A program made the position numbers and the translations under genes. Source: Agrypnia vestita (lineage: Eukaryota > Arthropoda > Insecta > Trichoptera > Phryganeidae). From it: DNA of 64,000 bases. Position 1 is the stretch's first letter; each line of letters starts with the position of its first letter. The stretch covers positions 1 through 64,000 of the forward strand of contig JADDOH010023669.1 of assembly GCA_016648135.1 (NCBI GenBank), given 5' to 3'. Below, piece after piece: positions 43,830 through 56,689 of the stretch. Below the pieces are notes generated by a model. It was not told where the DNA came from. It was given only the letters and a program-made list of their open reading frames with translations, and did not search any database.

Positions 43830-46800
43830 TTGAGGATAGGGAATGAAATAATATTAATCGTATCTTATCGTAAGAATAATGACTCTTTCGATGCCCTTTA
43901 TCAGCTGAAACCAATACTTAGATGAAGAAAATAAATTTTGGTTACAAGCCCATACATAGTATAATATTATAATGGAAAACCACCAAGAAACTGATTTAAT
44001 ATTAATTATTATCATTGTGTTAAATTTACATAACCGTTACTATGCATCACTGACGCCATGTGTGTTGTCGCATTACTATCTAGCGTGACGCGGTCATATA
44101 ACTCTGTCTCTTTCCCACTTACATAGTCCAAAGTTCACAGCCAGATATTTTTTACCTTCCCAGAAACTAACTTACAACTAGTTTTGTCAACTTGATGTTA
44201 GTTCAAACATGTTTAAATATGAATTTTCACGTGATTTTGATACAAATTCGCGCGACCACGCAGCGATAATTCCGAAATTGAATCGTCATACCACTATTGT
44301 ATACATATTTTTGAGGATATAAAAATAATGGAATTCATTATTACCATTGCCTTTGCTGTTAAGAGGCGAAGTATGTATCTATATAAGCATTCAACAAAAA
44401 AGCTTTTTTTTAGGTTATTCCCGGCTAATATTTTTTATCAAACGCTTCGGTTATGCGTAACGTGCTTTCTTCGTTTCAATATTCGGAATGTGTCTAATTT
44501 ATAAATATATTCTCGTGATATGATAGTTATTTTCGAGTAAAATACAAATAATATATTATTTATTTTAATAATGAAAAGGTATTTCCTCAGACCAATGCCA
44601 AACAATGGTGACAATAACAACGAAAAATATTTTCAAAAATCCTAAATAAATCATTTTTAGCATTAAGATAATTCATATTATTATATATTCGTCAAATGTT
44701 ATTAACTTTATACGTATATTTATATTATTTCGCGTAACGGTATATCAACTGCAAGTATTTATTTAATTATTTTTTTGTATACTAACATTTATATACCAAA
44801 TATCATTATATCAAAGTTTAATTAATATTAGCTGGCTACTTTTCAAACGGCTTCAAGTTTTTTAATCTCAAATCTGATTGATTCAGATCCACGTACAGTT
44901 TATATATTTAATTCTGAAATACTGAAACAAGAATCGAATAAAAATGTTGAATCTGGAATCTATGAAATCTAATTCGTGATTCTAGTTCAAGTGTTCAAAA
45001 AATATTTATTAATTATGAATAGTGATTGTAATCTTAAATACACCTCCCATATGATTGATTTGAATACAGGTATATGTGTTCTATAGTTTGTTTTAGATTT
45101 AATACAATGTTGAACATAGATGTAAGGCTTTCGACAGATTAAATACATATATAAATAGCATATTAGATCTGTTTTATACGTTTATGGATAATTAAGAATA
45201 ACCTCCTTAGATTTATTACTTAAAGAAATATTTTTTTATTACTTTTATGTTTATAAATTATTTTTTCCGTTTTAAATAAATTCTTACTAAAATATTAATA
45301 CTATAATTTTAGGTATACGAAAATATGTTCTGACATTATTAGTACGAAAGCAGGTGACAAATGAATGAGATTATTTTAAAATCGGGCAACACATAACATT
45401 TTTTTTAAAAGCAGACAAAGAATAATTTTCGCTATTATTTTAAAATCAGAAGACATTGTATGGTTTAAAATATTTCGCTCCAGTGGTGCATTTTTGAAAA
45501 TTATTCTAGTTACCTACATTCTTATGTACTAATATTTTTATCAATGTCTATGTATATGTATATATGTGGATTAAATATTTTAATAAAACACAATTTAATA
45601 GGATATGTACAAAGCACTGTGTACTATAATTTAACGTAGAATATTATTTTCAAATAAACTGAAAAGTGTGTCTCTTGACAGATTCTATCTGATTCATCGA
45701 TTTAATTTTTTTTAATTTGATTAAAACCAAAGAACGACAATCTTTGTTTCAACAATGTTATTCAATAAAATAAATTGTTTATTTAATAAGTAGATTCTTC
45801 TTCCAAGTGTTATTTTTAAATTATCAAACATTATTTCCAAATGGCATGCTTCCTTTGTGAAAATACTCCAACGTATATATTAAGTATTTTTTCGTAAATA
45901 AAATTTTATGAATGGTTATTGCATACTTAATAGATTTATTGTTTATTATGATTAATTTGTCAAGAAATAAAATTATATAATCAGTGTTTTTGAATACAAT
46001 CATAGCTATATAACCCTGCCTGTATTTATCTATCTTTTTTAATGTACTACCGTAACTTAATAATTTATAATTGAATTCGTAACGTAACGTGAATAATTTA
46101 TAATAGAATTTGCCAACATTATCCAAAATACAATATTTATGTCTATGTCTATAATACCATAATGCGGGGGTCTTCTTTATTGGTTCGTTATAATTAAGAA
46201 TCAATTAATGCAAATTTTAATCGATTAAAATGTGTTAAAATTAAAATGTAAAAAAAAATCTTAACAACTTCTGTCACACACAGAACTCGAGTTCACAAAG
46301 TCAAAACATTGCATGCAAAATTTTCATGAATATAAAAATTTATTTGAACTGTTTAAATTTACTAATATTGTTAACGAAAGTCTTATCGCTTGTCGCCAAA
46401 GATAGACAAATAAACACGTATTAGATAAATCAAGCAATATAACGATTTTGTCAATTTGTATCAAAGTCAATTTAATATTTACAAATTTCAGTCAATTCGA
46501 ATAAAAGGACACTTACAATAAACCTTTTAATATTATGGTCGTATTCTACAAAAGTTATTTGAAATGTCCTTTTTACATTATTGTTAAGTAAACCTTCATA
46601 ATTTAATTGTGAAGGCAAATTTAAAATCAATAATAATGAAATGCAGCGAGTTTTTTTAATAAAAATTCTTAGTGTAAATAATAAACAAACACATGAAATG
46701 TGTTTTGACTTTACATGCTACATATCTATTTGCTATGTATTATATTTCTTTTCGTCAGTTATTTACTCAATTGAGATATAATGGTTTGAGTTATAAATTC

Positions 46801-49380
46801 AATTTGTATATGGTTAAAAATATTAAAAGGACAATAATTTAGCCTTAATGAGAAATATATTGTTTTTGTAGTTTTAAATTGTTATACATAACTGTGCTTT
46901 CGAGAGAAAACGACAGTTTGAAAGTGTTACCCCAGACACAAGTAATGTTTTAATAAATTCTGTAATATACAACCAAATGCCTAATGAATATTTGTTTATT
47001 CTAAAATATTTATTTTATCTTAAATGTTCAATCAAATGAAGCTGCTAAATCTGTCACATTTACGATTTTCTCATTTTCATCTCCGTTCATTCTCAAAAAT
47101 TTGCCCAGTTATTAAAAATAAATTAATTTACACTGTTCGCAAAAAATATGCTTCTCTTCCTTCACTTTGCACATAAAATTTTGCGATAAATGGCCATACA
47201 ATATTTTTTATCCGATTTGAACAGAAAAATATTGCTTTATTATTAGGTGTATTAAGTTCGAAAATCTTTTTAGAATAATATGAATTTTGAGAAAAATCGG
47301 TCAATTAACATTACAATTAATTTATTGTCAATTAGAAATACTGATTGTTACAACTTGCAATATATTGAAAATAAAACCGTCTTTATGTTCAGTCAATTTT
47401 TTAATTACATGATATGTAATATTTGTTAACCATTAAATAGTAATAATTGTTACGTATATGTAGGACAATACGAAAAGTCACCAAAATGTTATAAATGCAC
47501 TGATCCAAAACACTAATGATTTAAACGGCAATTTTTGATTATTTTGCGATGTTGGAGTGTCCAAAGTATTCTTAAAATGCTACGAAAATTGCTAAAAAAT
47601 TGTTCCTACAGATTATTTGCTACCTGTATTAATTTAATTTAAAAGTAACATAAAAATATTTAATTTTAGACCTAAGAAAATGGTGATCAATTGATTAAAT
47701 TCTCGAGTTTTAGAAGCACTGTTGTTCAAATCCCGCGTACAACAAAATATTTCCTGAATTTGAAAATATTATGTATGTTTTAGAAATTCATTCTCTCTTG
47801 TAGCGGATGCAAATACATACTTATATCAATCATCTTCGTGTATACGGGTCCGTCTCAAGGCATTAAGCAAGTAGAGTATTGCTCAAGGGCGATACCCAAA
47901 GAACGGGAAATTTTATATAAATATAAACAAAAATTTTATTCCATTTCATTGTTATGGTCGAAAAGTGGCTGAAAAACCAACGTAGGATGAGATTATTTAA
48001 TAATACCATCTAAAATATGTTCTCACTTGTAAAATGGGCTAAAATTTTATAAAAAGGATAGTTCATTTATTTAAGAATGATAGTGAATTAATATAGGAAC
48101 CTCCAATTGAGCTGAAAAGTCCTCTAAACCATTATAATTCTCTTTTAACCACTGCAAGAAGATAACATCATTGTAAATAACTATTATGGCCAGCTTGAAA
48201 AGAAAATATAGATGAAACAAAACACTATCCTTGGGAAAAATAATCAAGGGTCCGGACATTATCACGACTTGTCCAGAGTAGCAATTATATAAAGATTCAC
48301 CAATAGTTTGTAATTTTTAGATTGTTTATAAAAATATAGTTCGGATGGCATTCCCTCGCTTACCTGATAACGGACCTGTTTATGCATCATTCCCATAATA
48401 ATTAAATTAAAATTTTATTTCTTTAAACAATTCCTGTGTTTTCATGTGTAATCACACTTGGGAGACACTAATTTAGGCAGTCCTGATTTATCTATCAGAC
48501 AGATATTATGTGTAGGAGTTGTAAAGGGATTTGTCATGTGACTTGACACTACAGTGAAATTAGATTAATTTTGTTTAATTAGCTGTATTATATTTTTTAG
48601 TTTTCATTACAATCATCACATTTTAATGTACCTACAGTAAACTGTGCGTGTATATTCTTACGAAAATTATAAATGTACTTCGTACTTTAGACATTTGTAA
48701 TTATTTAGGGGTCTAAATACTCAAAAAGGCTTAGCTAAAATCTTAAAGTGAAAGTGTTGACTTATGACTTATACAAATATACATATTATATGAAAGCTAT
48801 ATTATCCTTGTTAAATGTAACAATTCTTATTTTGTAATAATAAAATATTATTTATTATACAATCTATTTCTTCGTGTAGAATATAAAGCAAATGTTTATT
48901 TTAACTATTTATTTTGGAAGGTTTGTATGTGTGTAAGATGTTCTAGGCTTTCACCAAAATACTATCTTTATGAAGAAAAATGTTATATGATGTAATCATC
49001 TTAATGAAAATGAAAGGTATAGGTGTAAATATTACACATTTAGTGTGATTTATTGTTATTCGTGTATAATAAATGAAGTATTAAAAAAAGGTTTTTTAAC
49101 TCCTTTTCCCAGCCGCTTTTACCAAAAAACCATTGTCACCTGATTCGAATACTAACAGAATCGAAATTATTAATGTGTAAACATCCTAACTCTTGGAAAA
49201 CTTAGTGTCAGGTGTGCATGCGTATGTACCTATGTATGAAGCACTACGAGTCAATTTTTTGGTCATGGCACTCTATGTGCTGTGTGCCTGCCACTACACA
49301 CATTGGTGTGCGTTAGCGACATCGAAAGTTATATGAATCGCATTCACACTAAACAGTGATATCGGTGACGCATAGTATCA
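43830..49380. other. long AT-rich stretch without recognised genes
   Basis: About 5.5 kb of very A/T-rich DNA. The longest open frame (minus, 45824-46204) has low-complexity I/K/Y/L composition and no motif; I regard it as chance. AATAAA-like signals occur throughout, for example near 49067. I see no inverted-end elements here comparable to those on either side. Confidence 0.45.
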
Positions 49381-49384
49381 TCGG

Positions 49385-49608
49385 TTATACACATATGGAA
49401 ATAAAAAACTTGTTTTTTAGTTCCACACTTTAATTTTTATGAGACGTGTTTCGCCTTATGAGGTAATTATCAATGAGATTGCTAATGCCCTCATAAGGTG
49501 AAGCGCGTCCTATAAAAATTTAAACGTCGAACTAAAAAACAAATGTTTTATTTCCGTATCTGTGATTATGGAGTTCTATAAACTTTCCTCCGAAACAATA
49601 AAATCGGA
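49385..49608. mobile_element. foldback MITE (GTTTCGCCTTATGAGG family), copy 1
   Basis: GAGACGTGTTTCGCCTTATG on the left is inverse to CATAAGGTGAAGCGCGTCC on the right around a short centre. It continues outward through CTAAAAAACAAATGTTTTATTTC to a border CTCCGAAACAATAAAATCGG. Other copies lie at 50168-50445 and 59234-59350. Confidence 0.75.
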
Positions 49609-49639
49609 TGATCGTAGATGCCATAATCTCGAGTATTTC

Positions 49640-49925
49640 CCCGCAGTGTTTCTAATGCTCAATGAATGATAGGCTGAATAGTGTTAAAAAGCATACTAAA
49701 GACTTCTGGATACCACTATGGAATGATACAAGTGAATACAAGGGAATTGGCCATTGTCAAGTAGCTGCTCATTTGTTCAGACTGAACAAAGTGGACAGTC
49801 CAATGTGTGAGTGTGGTTCGGAAGAGGAGACCCTTGATCACATATTTTTACTTGCCCGTCGCAGGACTCCAATACCCTTTACAATGAGCTGATCAAGGCT
49901 AAATTTCAACTCCCAACCAATATTT
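49640..49925 (+). pseudogene. LINE RNase H/C-terminal fragment
   Basis: The frame 49662-49892 contains GIGHCQVAAHLFRLNKVDSP and MCECGSEEETLDHIFL, the conserved C-terminal zinc-knuckle-like block (C-CG--ET--H) that follows RNase H in I/jockey-type elements. It is short and lies between two foldback copies. Confidence 0.65.
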
Positions 49926-49946
49926 GTCATCTTCTTGCTATCAACT

Positions 49947-50004
49947 AACCTAATCTGATACTATAATACCAAAATTTTAGTATTATAGGTATCAGATTAG
50001 GTTG
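49947..50004. repeat. near-perfect hairpin
   Basis: AACCTAATCTGATACTATAA pairs with TTATAGGTATCAGATTAGGT, with a single-base difference, around a short AT-rich loop. Confidence 0.85.
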
Positions 50005-50167
50005 TTATTTGAAACTGACATAATTATATAGCTAATTATACCCTTTTTTAGGAACATCTCACGTATAACTTGCAAAATGGCATAAATCGTTCTTTAAGAG
50101 CGGATTACCTAATTTTAAGAAGAAGAAGAAGAAAAAGAAGAAACAACAATACTCTGTGCGTGGTGTA

Positions 50168-50445
50168 CATAACCGATTTTATTGTTTCGGAGATAAGTTT
50201 ATAGAACTCCATAATCAAACATGTTGAAATAAAACACTTGTTTTTTAGTTCCACATGTAATTTTTTATGGGACGCGCTTCACCTTATGAAGTCATTACTA
50301 ATCTCACTGATAATGACCTCATAAGGCGAAACGCGTCTCATAAAAATTAAACACGTAGATCTAAAAAACAAATGGGTTTTTATTTTCATATGTGTGATTA
50401 TGGAAATCTACAAACTTACCTCCAAAACAATAAACCAAATATTGG
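50168..50445. mobile_element. foldback MITE (GTTTCGCCTTATGAGG family), copy 2
   Basis: Starts CCGATTTTATTGTTTCGGAG, the inverse of the right border of copy 1. The centre GACGCGCTTCACCTTATGAA is inverse to CATAAGGCGAAACGCGTCTC, and the right part ends at CCTCCAAAACAATAAA. The full structure is a palindrome of about 278 bp. Confidence 0.8.
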
Positions 50446-51080
50446 TGGACGGCCCTGTCAAAAACTTCAACAATCGAAAAACATGGATGATAAAATGTAT
50501 GAAAGTGCTAGAACTGCTAGACAGAAGAGTGTGATGTTCTATCCTCTCTACGTACCTCTGCTGCGGCTTGATTATTTCTTAGTTAGAATTCGTTTCACGT
50601 GACATGAATTTATTTTAATTGGAATTTTCTTATTTTCTGGATTTGGATATTATCTGCAAATTTAAATCAGCAGACTACATAACTGTTCAGAAAACGAAGC
50701 AATAATTGCCGTTTTCAAGCATATAATTTTTATTTTTGCTTGTCTATGGTAAATTTCAAGCGTTATTGCCACTTTCGAATATAAAAGTCCGCAGTATGTA
50801 AGCGAGGAAATGAAAACGGTAAAATCATGGTAAAATGCGGAAAGCACACTCACCTATGGCATCACCGAAATCATAGACTATAGATAAGTCAGCCATTTTG
50901 GGCTCAATGTCAGTTTGTTTCGACCGCGAGGATGCGTTGATTTTACTTGTATATTCCACAAAAGCAAATAGTCAACTTTTTGTTGCCTTAGTTTCGACGG
51001 AAGTCGTCTAATTTTGAGTGTTAAAAGTTTTCATCATTGTATTATTGTCGTATAAACAAAGGCGTCTTGCTGGGAGAAAC

Positions 51081-52001
51081 ATGGCGGCTAGCGACTCGGG
51101 AACGGATGATTCACTGTATCCTATTGCAGTTTTAATCGACGAATTGAAGAATGAAGATGTCCACCTTCGTCTAAACTCGATAAAGAAGCTGTCAACAATA
51201 GCCCTAGCGTTGGGAGTCGAGAGAACGCGTTCCGAACTAATTCCGTTTCTGAAAGAAACAATCTACGATGAAGACGAAGTTCTACTCGCCCTCGCGGAGC
51301 AGTTGGGCGATTTTATCAACTTGGTCGGCGGTCCGGAGCACGCCTGGTGCCTCCTGGCTCCGCTGGAGTCCTTAGCGAGCGTTGAAGAGACGGTTGTTCG
51401 CGAAAAAGCCGTGGATTCGCTGAAAGCAGTCGCGCAACATCACTCCGCCCAACATTTAGAAGAATATTTCTTCCCGCTCGTCCAGCGACTGGCTGCCGGA
51501 GACTGGTTCACGACTAGGACATCGGCTTGCGGGCTGTTCGCTGCGTGTTATCCTCGAGTCTCCATGGAATACAAAGTGGAGCTGAGGCAGCACTTCCGGC
51601 TGCTATGCCAGGACGACACCCCGATGGTGCGTCGCGCGGCCGCGTCCAAGCTCGGAGAGTTCGCTAAAGTAGTCGAATTAGAATATTTGAAGTCTGATCT
51701 GATTCCGGTATTCATGACAATGGCCAAGGACGAGCAGGATTCCGTCCGGCTGCTGGCTGTGGACGCCTGCGTCAGCATCGCGGGGCTGCTGCCGCCCGAG
51801 GATGTGGAGCAGTTGGCCATGCCGACTATTCGGGCTTGCGCCACCGACAACTCCTGGAGGGTGAGGTACATGGTGGCCGACAGATTCGGAGAGCTGCAGG
51901 CTGCTGTGGGTCCCGAACTGACTCGGGCTGATCTCGTTCCAGCTTTTCAGATTCTTCTCAAAGATCTAGAAGCGGAAGTCCGCGCTGCGGCTGCCAGCAA
52001 G
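51081..52001 (+). CDS. Pp2A-29B: PP2A-A coding exon 1 (residues 1-307)
   Basis: 921 bp in phase 0 at both sides, ending AGCAAG before the donor GTAAAT. GC content is visibly higher than in the flanks. The upstream 5' UTR is in-frame open from 51018 but has no ATG in a good context before 51081. Confidence 0.96.
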
Positions 52002-55000
52002 GTAAATTCTTAATGTTATTTATTTAAATAGCATAACAAATAATTATATGTACCATACCAATCTTGTGAGTAAACGTCATATAACGACTAGTTTTATTTA
52101 ACTCAAATTTTTCGAAATGCAGAAACTGTAGTCCTGATGGAAAATTTCCGATTTTGTAGTACTACACAACGTAGTCATTGGAGTTATTGATTCTTTTTCT
52201 TTATCTGACATAAATTTGCTTGATAAACACTGTGTAAGAAACCTGGAGTTCTTATACAGTGTTCAACTTTAAAATAAGCCAGCATCTTAATAAATTTGGT
52301 TATTTTTCTCTCATCGCAAGAATGTGTCTACTGACCCTAATATTGATCCTAATATTCTTACGGATACCCCATTTAAAAAATTACTCCTACACAACATGCA
52401 TTTTCTTAATAATATAATCTGAACCTCTAGAACAGTGTTTCTTAACCGGAATAATCCAAGACTATGGTCCCGTTGTTCATACAATGAAAATAAGTATTTC
52501 ACTATATAATTTAATGTCCTGTTAATTTAATTTAACTAAAATAATCGTAATCTAAATTAAACAAACCAAACCTAATAACCTAACCTAACCAAACCTAATA
52601 ACCTAACCTAACCAAACCTAATAACCTAACCTAACCTCATATATTGCCTATGAAATGTCAAAATATGCAGTGTATTTTTCGAAAGTGTAATATCTTATTT
52701 AATACTTACTTTTTAAACGTAAATTATCTTTCATTTTGTTATTAGCACATTCAATAATATAGTGAAATAATCATTTTCGTTGTATGTGCAATGGGACCAT
52801 TATCTTGGATTTAGCCTCTTAACCTGTTGTCCGCGGACCCCTGGGAGTCCACGGATACATTTATGGGGGTCCACTGTCTCGTCTCTGGATCATTTAACAA
52901 TAATAAATAAATGAAAATAAAAACAAATACAGAAACAGATTACAAGTGGAATCCGATTTGAGATTACAACTTAGTGGTAACATTAACCTGAATATCACTA
53001 ATTTAGTTACAAAAAGCAACACCAACCTTCACATTAATTAACGTGAAGGTTGGTGTTGCTGTCGTACATTAACATATTTTTTATACATAAACATTTTAGT
53101 ACTAAAATAAATGGTCTGAAATTTATTGCTGGTTTTTTTTTTTAAGGGGGGTCCTTGAAAATTGTGCTTGATTTCCTAGGGGTCTGCAGCTGAAAAAGGT
53201 TACGAAACGCTGCTCTAGAACACAACATTTTTTATTAATATATTTGTACATGATGGCACTGCATTGATGCAAATATATGCATGTTGCTAGAGCAGGCCGA
53301 AGATACTTGTAATTGGGATAGTGGGCTGAGTTTTAAATAATAATATCGTTTTTTAATGTATTTTGTTCTATATTTGTATTTGTAGTATTCTGTTATTATC
53401 TCATTAAAATAAAAACAAACCAACTAGTTATTTGTAAAATTATGGACAGAAAAAGTTGCACATGAATATCATGCTATCTTTAACCTTTTTACTGCAGGTT
53501 GAGATGTTGTACCACGAGTTTAAATTCCAAACATGATCGTTTTCAATATTCTAGGGATTGCTGTAATATTCGGTTAAACAATTTTTTAACATTTTCAGTT
53601 TCATCTATCAATTAAAAATTTTCGCAACATTTTTTATAATCATTTTTACACATACATAGAAAGACAAAAAAAAATCACAAGTTTGAGCTTCCTCTCTTTC
53701 AAGTATACCTGCAACGTATACAATCTGCATTTTTTTATGTTTAATAATTCCTTAAGTAAAATTACTTCGTAACACGCAGACAATGCGGTCTCGTCTGCGT
53801 GGAATACTAACTCACCGTTGATTTTGTTAAGATGTGTCCTTTATGTGAGTGAGGAATGGTAGAGTTCTAGGGACCGTACCCTGGGGGAATCCAAATTCAC
53901 CCATGGTGGATTACTTGGAGATTCATTTGATCTGACTATCTGAGGTATATTCGGTGAGTGGCTTCTTACCCGTTTGGGGCCGCTTGGTCAGTCCCGTTTT
54001 CTTTTGGTTCTGATACGGGTTGTTCGTGTGGAGATACCGTCTAGTACTTCCCACGAATCGATGAAGATACCTGTATAATTATTTGATTTGTCCAATTTAT
54101 TTTGCACGATGGTGAATATTTTCGATTGCGCCCTGCATGCATATTCCCCCAGTGAACCCGAATGGATTCTCATTATTATAGAATTGACTTTGTGATTGAG
54201 TTCTTGACTGCTTATTATTTATATTATTGTTTACTTGACTGCTTATTCTATATACTGTATTATTAACTAAGATTTGATGTATTAGATTTTCTTTTCTTTC
54301 CTTCCAATTGTTATATAATTAGATTACACTACCTATACCTTTGATTGTAAGTGGTTATCCCTCACCACACACAAGAATATAATTCTTTTTGGTGAGGTAT
54401 ACACACACAAAAAATATAGATATGTAAACATTTATGTATGATTGTAGGAAAAAAAATTATATATATATATTATTAATTAAATTTAAAAAAAAAAAATAAC
54501 ATACCTACTGCATTTGAAAATAACCAGACAATTAGTAAAATAATAATCACCATTGTTCTATAATAAATAATAATTTAAGACATAATAATATTATAATAAA
54601 ATTAGAGTTAGATCAACATTATATCTTCATTTATAAAATATGTCATCTTTATTGGTTTCTTTAAATTACTTGTTTTTTTTTAATTTAGAGGTAATGTTTT
54701 CATTTTGGATGATCATTTGATAATATTATTGAAAACATTGATTACAGGTTAAGGAATTCTGCATGAACCTAGACAAGGCTCACCAGGAACAGATCATCAT
54801 GACTGCCATCCTTCCCCAAATAAAGGATCTCGTCGGAGACCCTAACCAGCATGTCAAGTCGGCCCTAGCTTCCGTCATCATGGGACTCAGCCCGATCCTA
54901 GGAAGGGCCAACACTATTGAACATCTACTCCCGCTCTTTCTTAGCCAACTAAAAGACGAATGCGCAGAAGTCAGACTAAATATTATTTCCAACCTCGAAT

Positions 55001-55599
55001 GTGTGAACGAGGTCATTGGCATCCAGCAGCTATCGCAGTCTCTCCTTCCCGCTATTGTAGAACTCGCGGGAGATTCAAAATGGAGAGTCAGGCTCGCTAT
55101 CATCGAGTACATGCCGCTTTTGGCTGGACAGTTGGGCCAAGAAGTCTTCGACGAGAAACTCAGCGCTCTGTGCATGAGTTGGCTGGTGGACCACGTGTAC
55201 GCCATCAGAGAAGCTGCAACAATGAACTTGAAGAAACTCGTACAGCAGTTTGGACCACAGTGGGCGGAGACCAACATCATTCCTAAGGTGTTGGATATGT
55301 CACGAGACACCAACTACCTTCACCGCATGACATATCTGTTCTGTATAAACGTCCTTGCCGAAGCTTGCGGTAAAGACATAACGACGAGGGTTCTCCTTCC
55401 GACAGTTCTCTCCATGGCAGAAGATAACGTAGCCAACGTGAGATTCAACGTAGCCAAGACCCTGCAGAAAATGGTACCCTGGTTGGAACCCTCCGTTATC
55501 CAGCCGCAAGTGAAGCCAGTTTTAGAGAAACTGAATGTAGACCAAGACGTAGATGTCAAATATTTCGCTTCCGAAGCCATAGCCGTTCTGGCTGCTTAA
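51081..55599 (+). CDS. Pp2A-29B: PP2A scaffold subunit A (PR65), two coding exons
   Basis: Structural subunit of the serine/threonine phosphatase PP2A. It is a horseshoe of HEAT repeats that holds the catalytic C subunit and a regulatory B subunit, in cytosol and nucleus (family knowledge). The joined exons (51081-52001 and 54748-55599; donor GTAAAT, acceptor ATTACAG) encode 590 residues, the normal length. The start ATG at 51081 gives [20 protein letters not shown], which aligns with the conserved start of the family. HEAT-repeat signatures run throughout, for example [33 protein letters not shown] and [11 protein letters not shown]. The end is [17 protein letters not shown]. The intron (2746 bp) falls between AAASK and VKEFC and hosts nested transposons. 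No frameshift is seen; this is an intact gene. Confidence 0.97.
52448..52816. mobile_element. second non-autonomous element nested in the hAT element
   Basis: 369 bp flanked by a perfect 8-bp duplication TCTTAACC (52440-52447 and 52817-52824). The inverted ends are GGAATAATCCAAG and the inverse of CTTGGATTTAGCC; similarity continues inward (TATGGTCCCGTTG against the inverse of CAATGGGACCATTA), making a long foldback. The centre carries a CCTAA-type minisatellite. Eight-base duplications indicate a hAT-like mechanism, though the termini are not CAG. Confidence 0.87.
52566..52637. repeat. CCTAA-rich minisatellite, three 24-bp units
   Basis: AAACCTAATAACCTAACCTA-type units repeat three times. 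CCTAA is the complement of the insect telomere word TTAGG. It sits in the centre of the nested element, so it is internal repeat sequence and not a chromosome end. Confidence 0.85.
53221..54747 (+). other. rest of the PP2A-A intron
   Basis: A/T-rich intronic sequence. A GC-richer patch at 53790-54170 has short open frames without recognisable content. The acceptor tract precedes 54748. Confidence 0.5.
54748..55599 (+). CDS. Pp2A-29B: PP2A-A coding exon 2 (residues 308-590)
   Basis: 852 bp starting GTTAAGGAATTCTGC after the acceptor ATTACAG, with the stop TAA at 55597-55599. Carries [20 protein letters not shown], the HEAT repeat [20 protein letters not shown] and [13 protein letters not shown], all highly conserved in the family and forming the C-subunit binding half. 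Confidence 0.96.
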   Translation, partial: VKEFCMNLDKAHQEQIIMTAILPQIKDLVGDPNQHVKSALASVIMGLSPILGRANTIEHLLPLFLSQLKDECAEVRLNIISNLECVNEVIGIQQLSQSLLPAIVELAGDSKWRVRLAIIEYMPLLAGQLGQEVFDEKLSALCMSWLVDHVYAIREAATMNLKKLVQQFGPQWAETNIIPKVLDMSRDTNYLHRMTYLFCINVLAEACGKDITTRVLLPTVLSMAEDNVANVRFNVAKTLQKMVPWLEPSVIQPQVKPVLEKLNVDQDVDVKYFASEAIAVLAA

Positions 55600-56381
55600 A
55601 CATAATCCACGAAACAATATAAAGCTGCAGTTCTACGATTATCATAAAAAAAATTCACAATTTCATCGCAAACGTTTACAACAATGCTGATATATTTTAT
55701 TTCTCTGGAGGACTGTAGGAAGGAGAATTCCTTATTCTAGTATTTTAGATGTGTTACATTAGAGATTCTTGTATACACATGATCATGGATATGAGATTAG
55801 TACGAAATGATCGGAGATCAGGCTGATATCATCAAATGTATGAAAATCTAACATATTCCAGAAATGTTTTTTCACTTTGCATTTTGTTTTCAACTCAAAT
55901 GTCTGGTTTTTTTTCACACAATGCCGTGTTTTGTTTTTTATCACATATTCACAGATTTGCACACAAATTAGTGAAAATTACCAGTGAAATAGACTATTTG
56001 TTGCTCTAGAATATGTGTTCAAGCCATTTATTATCCCTAAGAAACACATTATTGTGATGTATAATATAATGTCATGTTTCCATAATTCAGCATTATTGTT
56101 TAATTTCATTATGGACATTTTTCCATGTTCTTTTGTATTTTAGTCATAATGTAACTTTTCAAATTCAGTTAATAATAAATAATAATGTTGCCAATAAGAA
56201 TAATCTGTTAAAATTTGTAAATCTGGTGTGTAGCTTTCAAGGATGAAAAATATAACTTGCCGCCATTTTGTATCTGACGCAATGATTGTTTATAAATGTC
56301 TACTATCAAAATTAATAATGTAGAAACATTTATGTATTCAACATACTTAACACAAACATGTTAAATGTATAAAATAATTAT

Positions 56382-56387
56382 AATAAA
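56382..56387 (+). terminator. candidate polyadenylation signal of PP2A-A
   Basis: AATAAA about 780 bases past the stop, at the end of an A/T-rich 3' UTR-like stretch. Other AATAAA-like words occur nearer the stop, so the actual site is uncertain. Confidence 0.35.
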
Positions 56388-56689
56388 ATATTTTAAAAAT
56401 GCAATGATCGTTTGTTTTTTTTTTCTTTACACAAAATGATAATAGAATTTAGTTTATTGGACAGCAAATCTTTTATGTGCTCTCACTTTTACCTTGTGAT
56501 TTTTTTTTTACTTTTTTACTGAGATCGAAAGCAAGGGTCTCCAAAATCTTTTTGAAAAAATTTTGAAATCAATTTTTAAAAGCGCTGTCTATCAGTATCT
56601 ATTATGTATCTCTCACATGCTAATCTAGTACTTTGCCATCTTATCAATCTCACTAGTAGACTGTGGTGTCAAATTGATATATGTACATA

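Larger units (their letters stand above)
52433..53212. mobile_element. hAT-type non-autonomous element in the PP2A-A intron
   Basis: The ends CAGTGTTTCTTAACC and the inverse of GGTTACGAAACGCTG form hAT-type inverted termini (CAG...CTG). A perfect 8-bp target duplication CTCTAGAA flanks it (52425-52432 and 53213-53220). Without the nested insertion at 52448-52816 (plus its duplicated 8 bases) the element is about 403 bp. Inside is a perfect 18-bp-stem hairpin (53015-53032 with 53043-53060, AGCAACACCAACCTTCAC). No transposase. Confidence 0.92.

Noticed and set aside
45824..46204. 126-codon minus-strand frame
   Set aside because: Low-complexity I/K/Y/L/F composition expected by chance in AT-rich DNA. 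No start context, motif or splice signal.
52566..52637. Chromosome end or fusion point marked by telomere repeats
   Set aside because: Only three degenerate units, enclosed in a small foldback element with its own 8-bp duplication.
54780..55580. Minus-strand and other-frame open frames over the PP2A-A exon
   Set aside because: They are shadows of the conserved coding frame of the phosphatase subunit.
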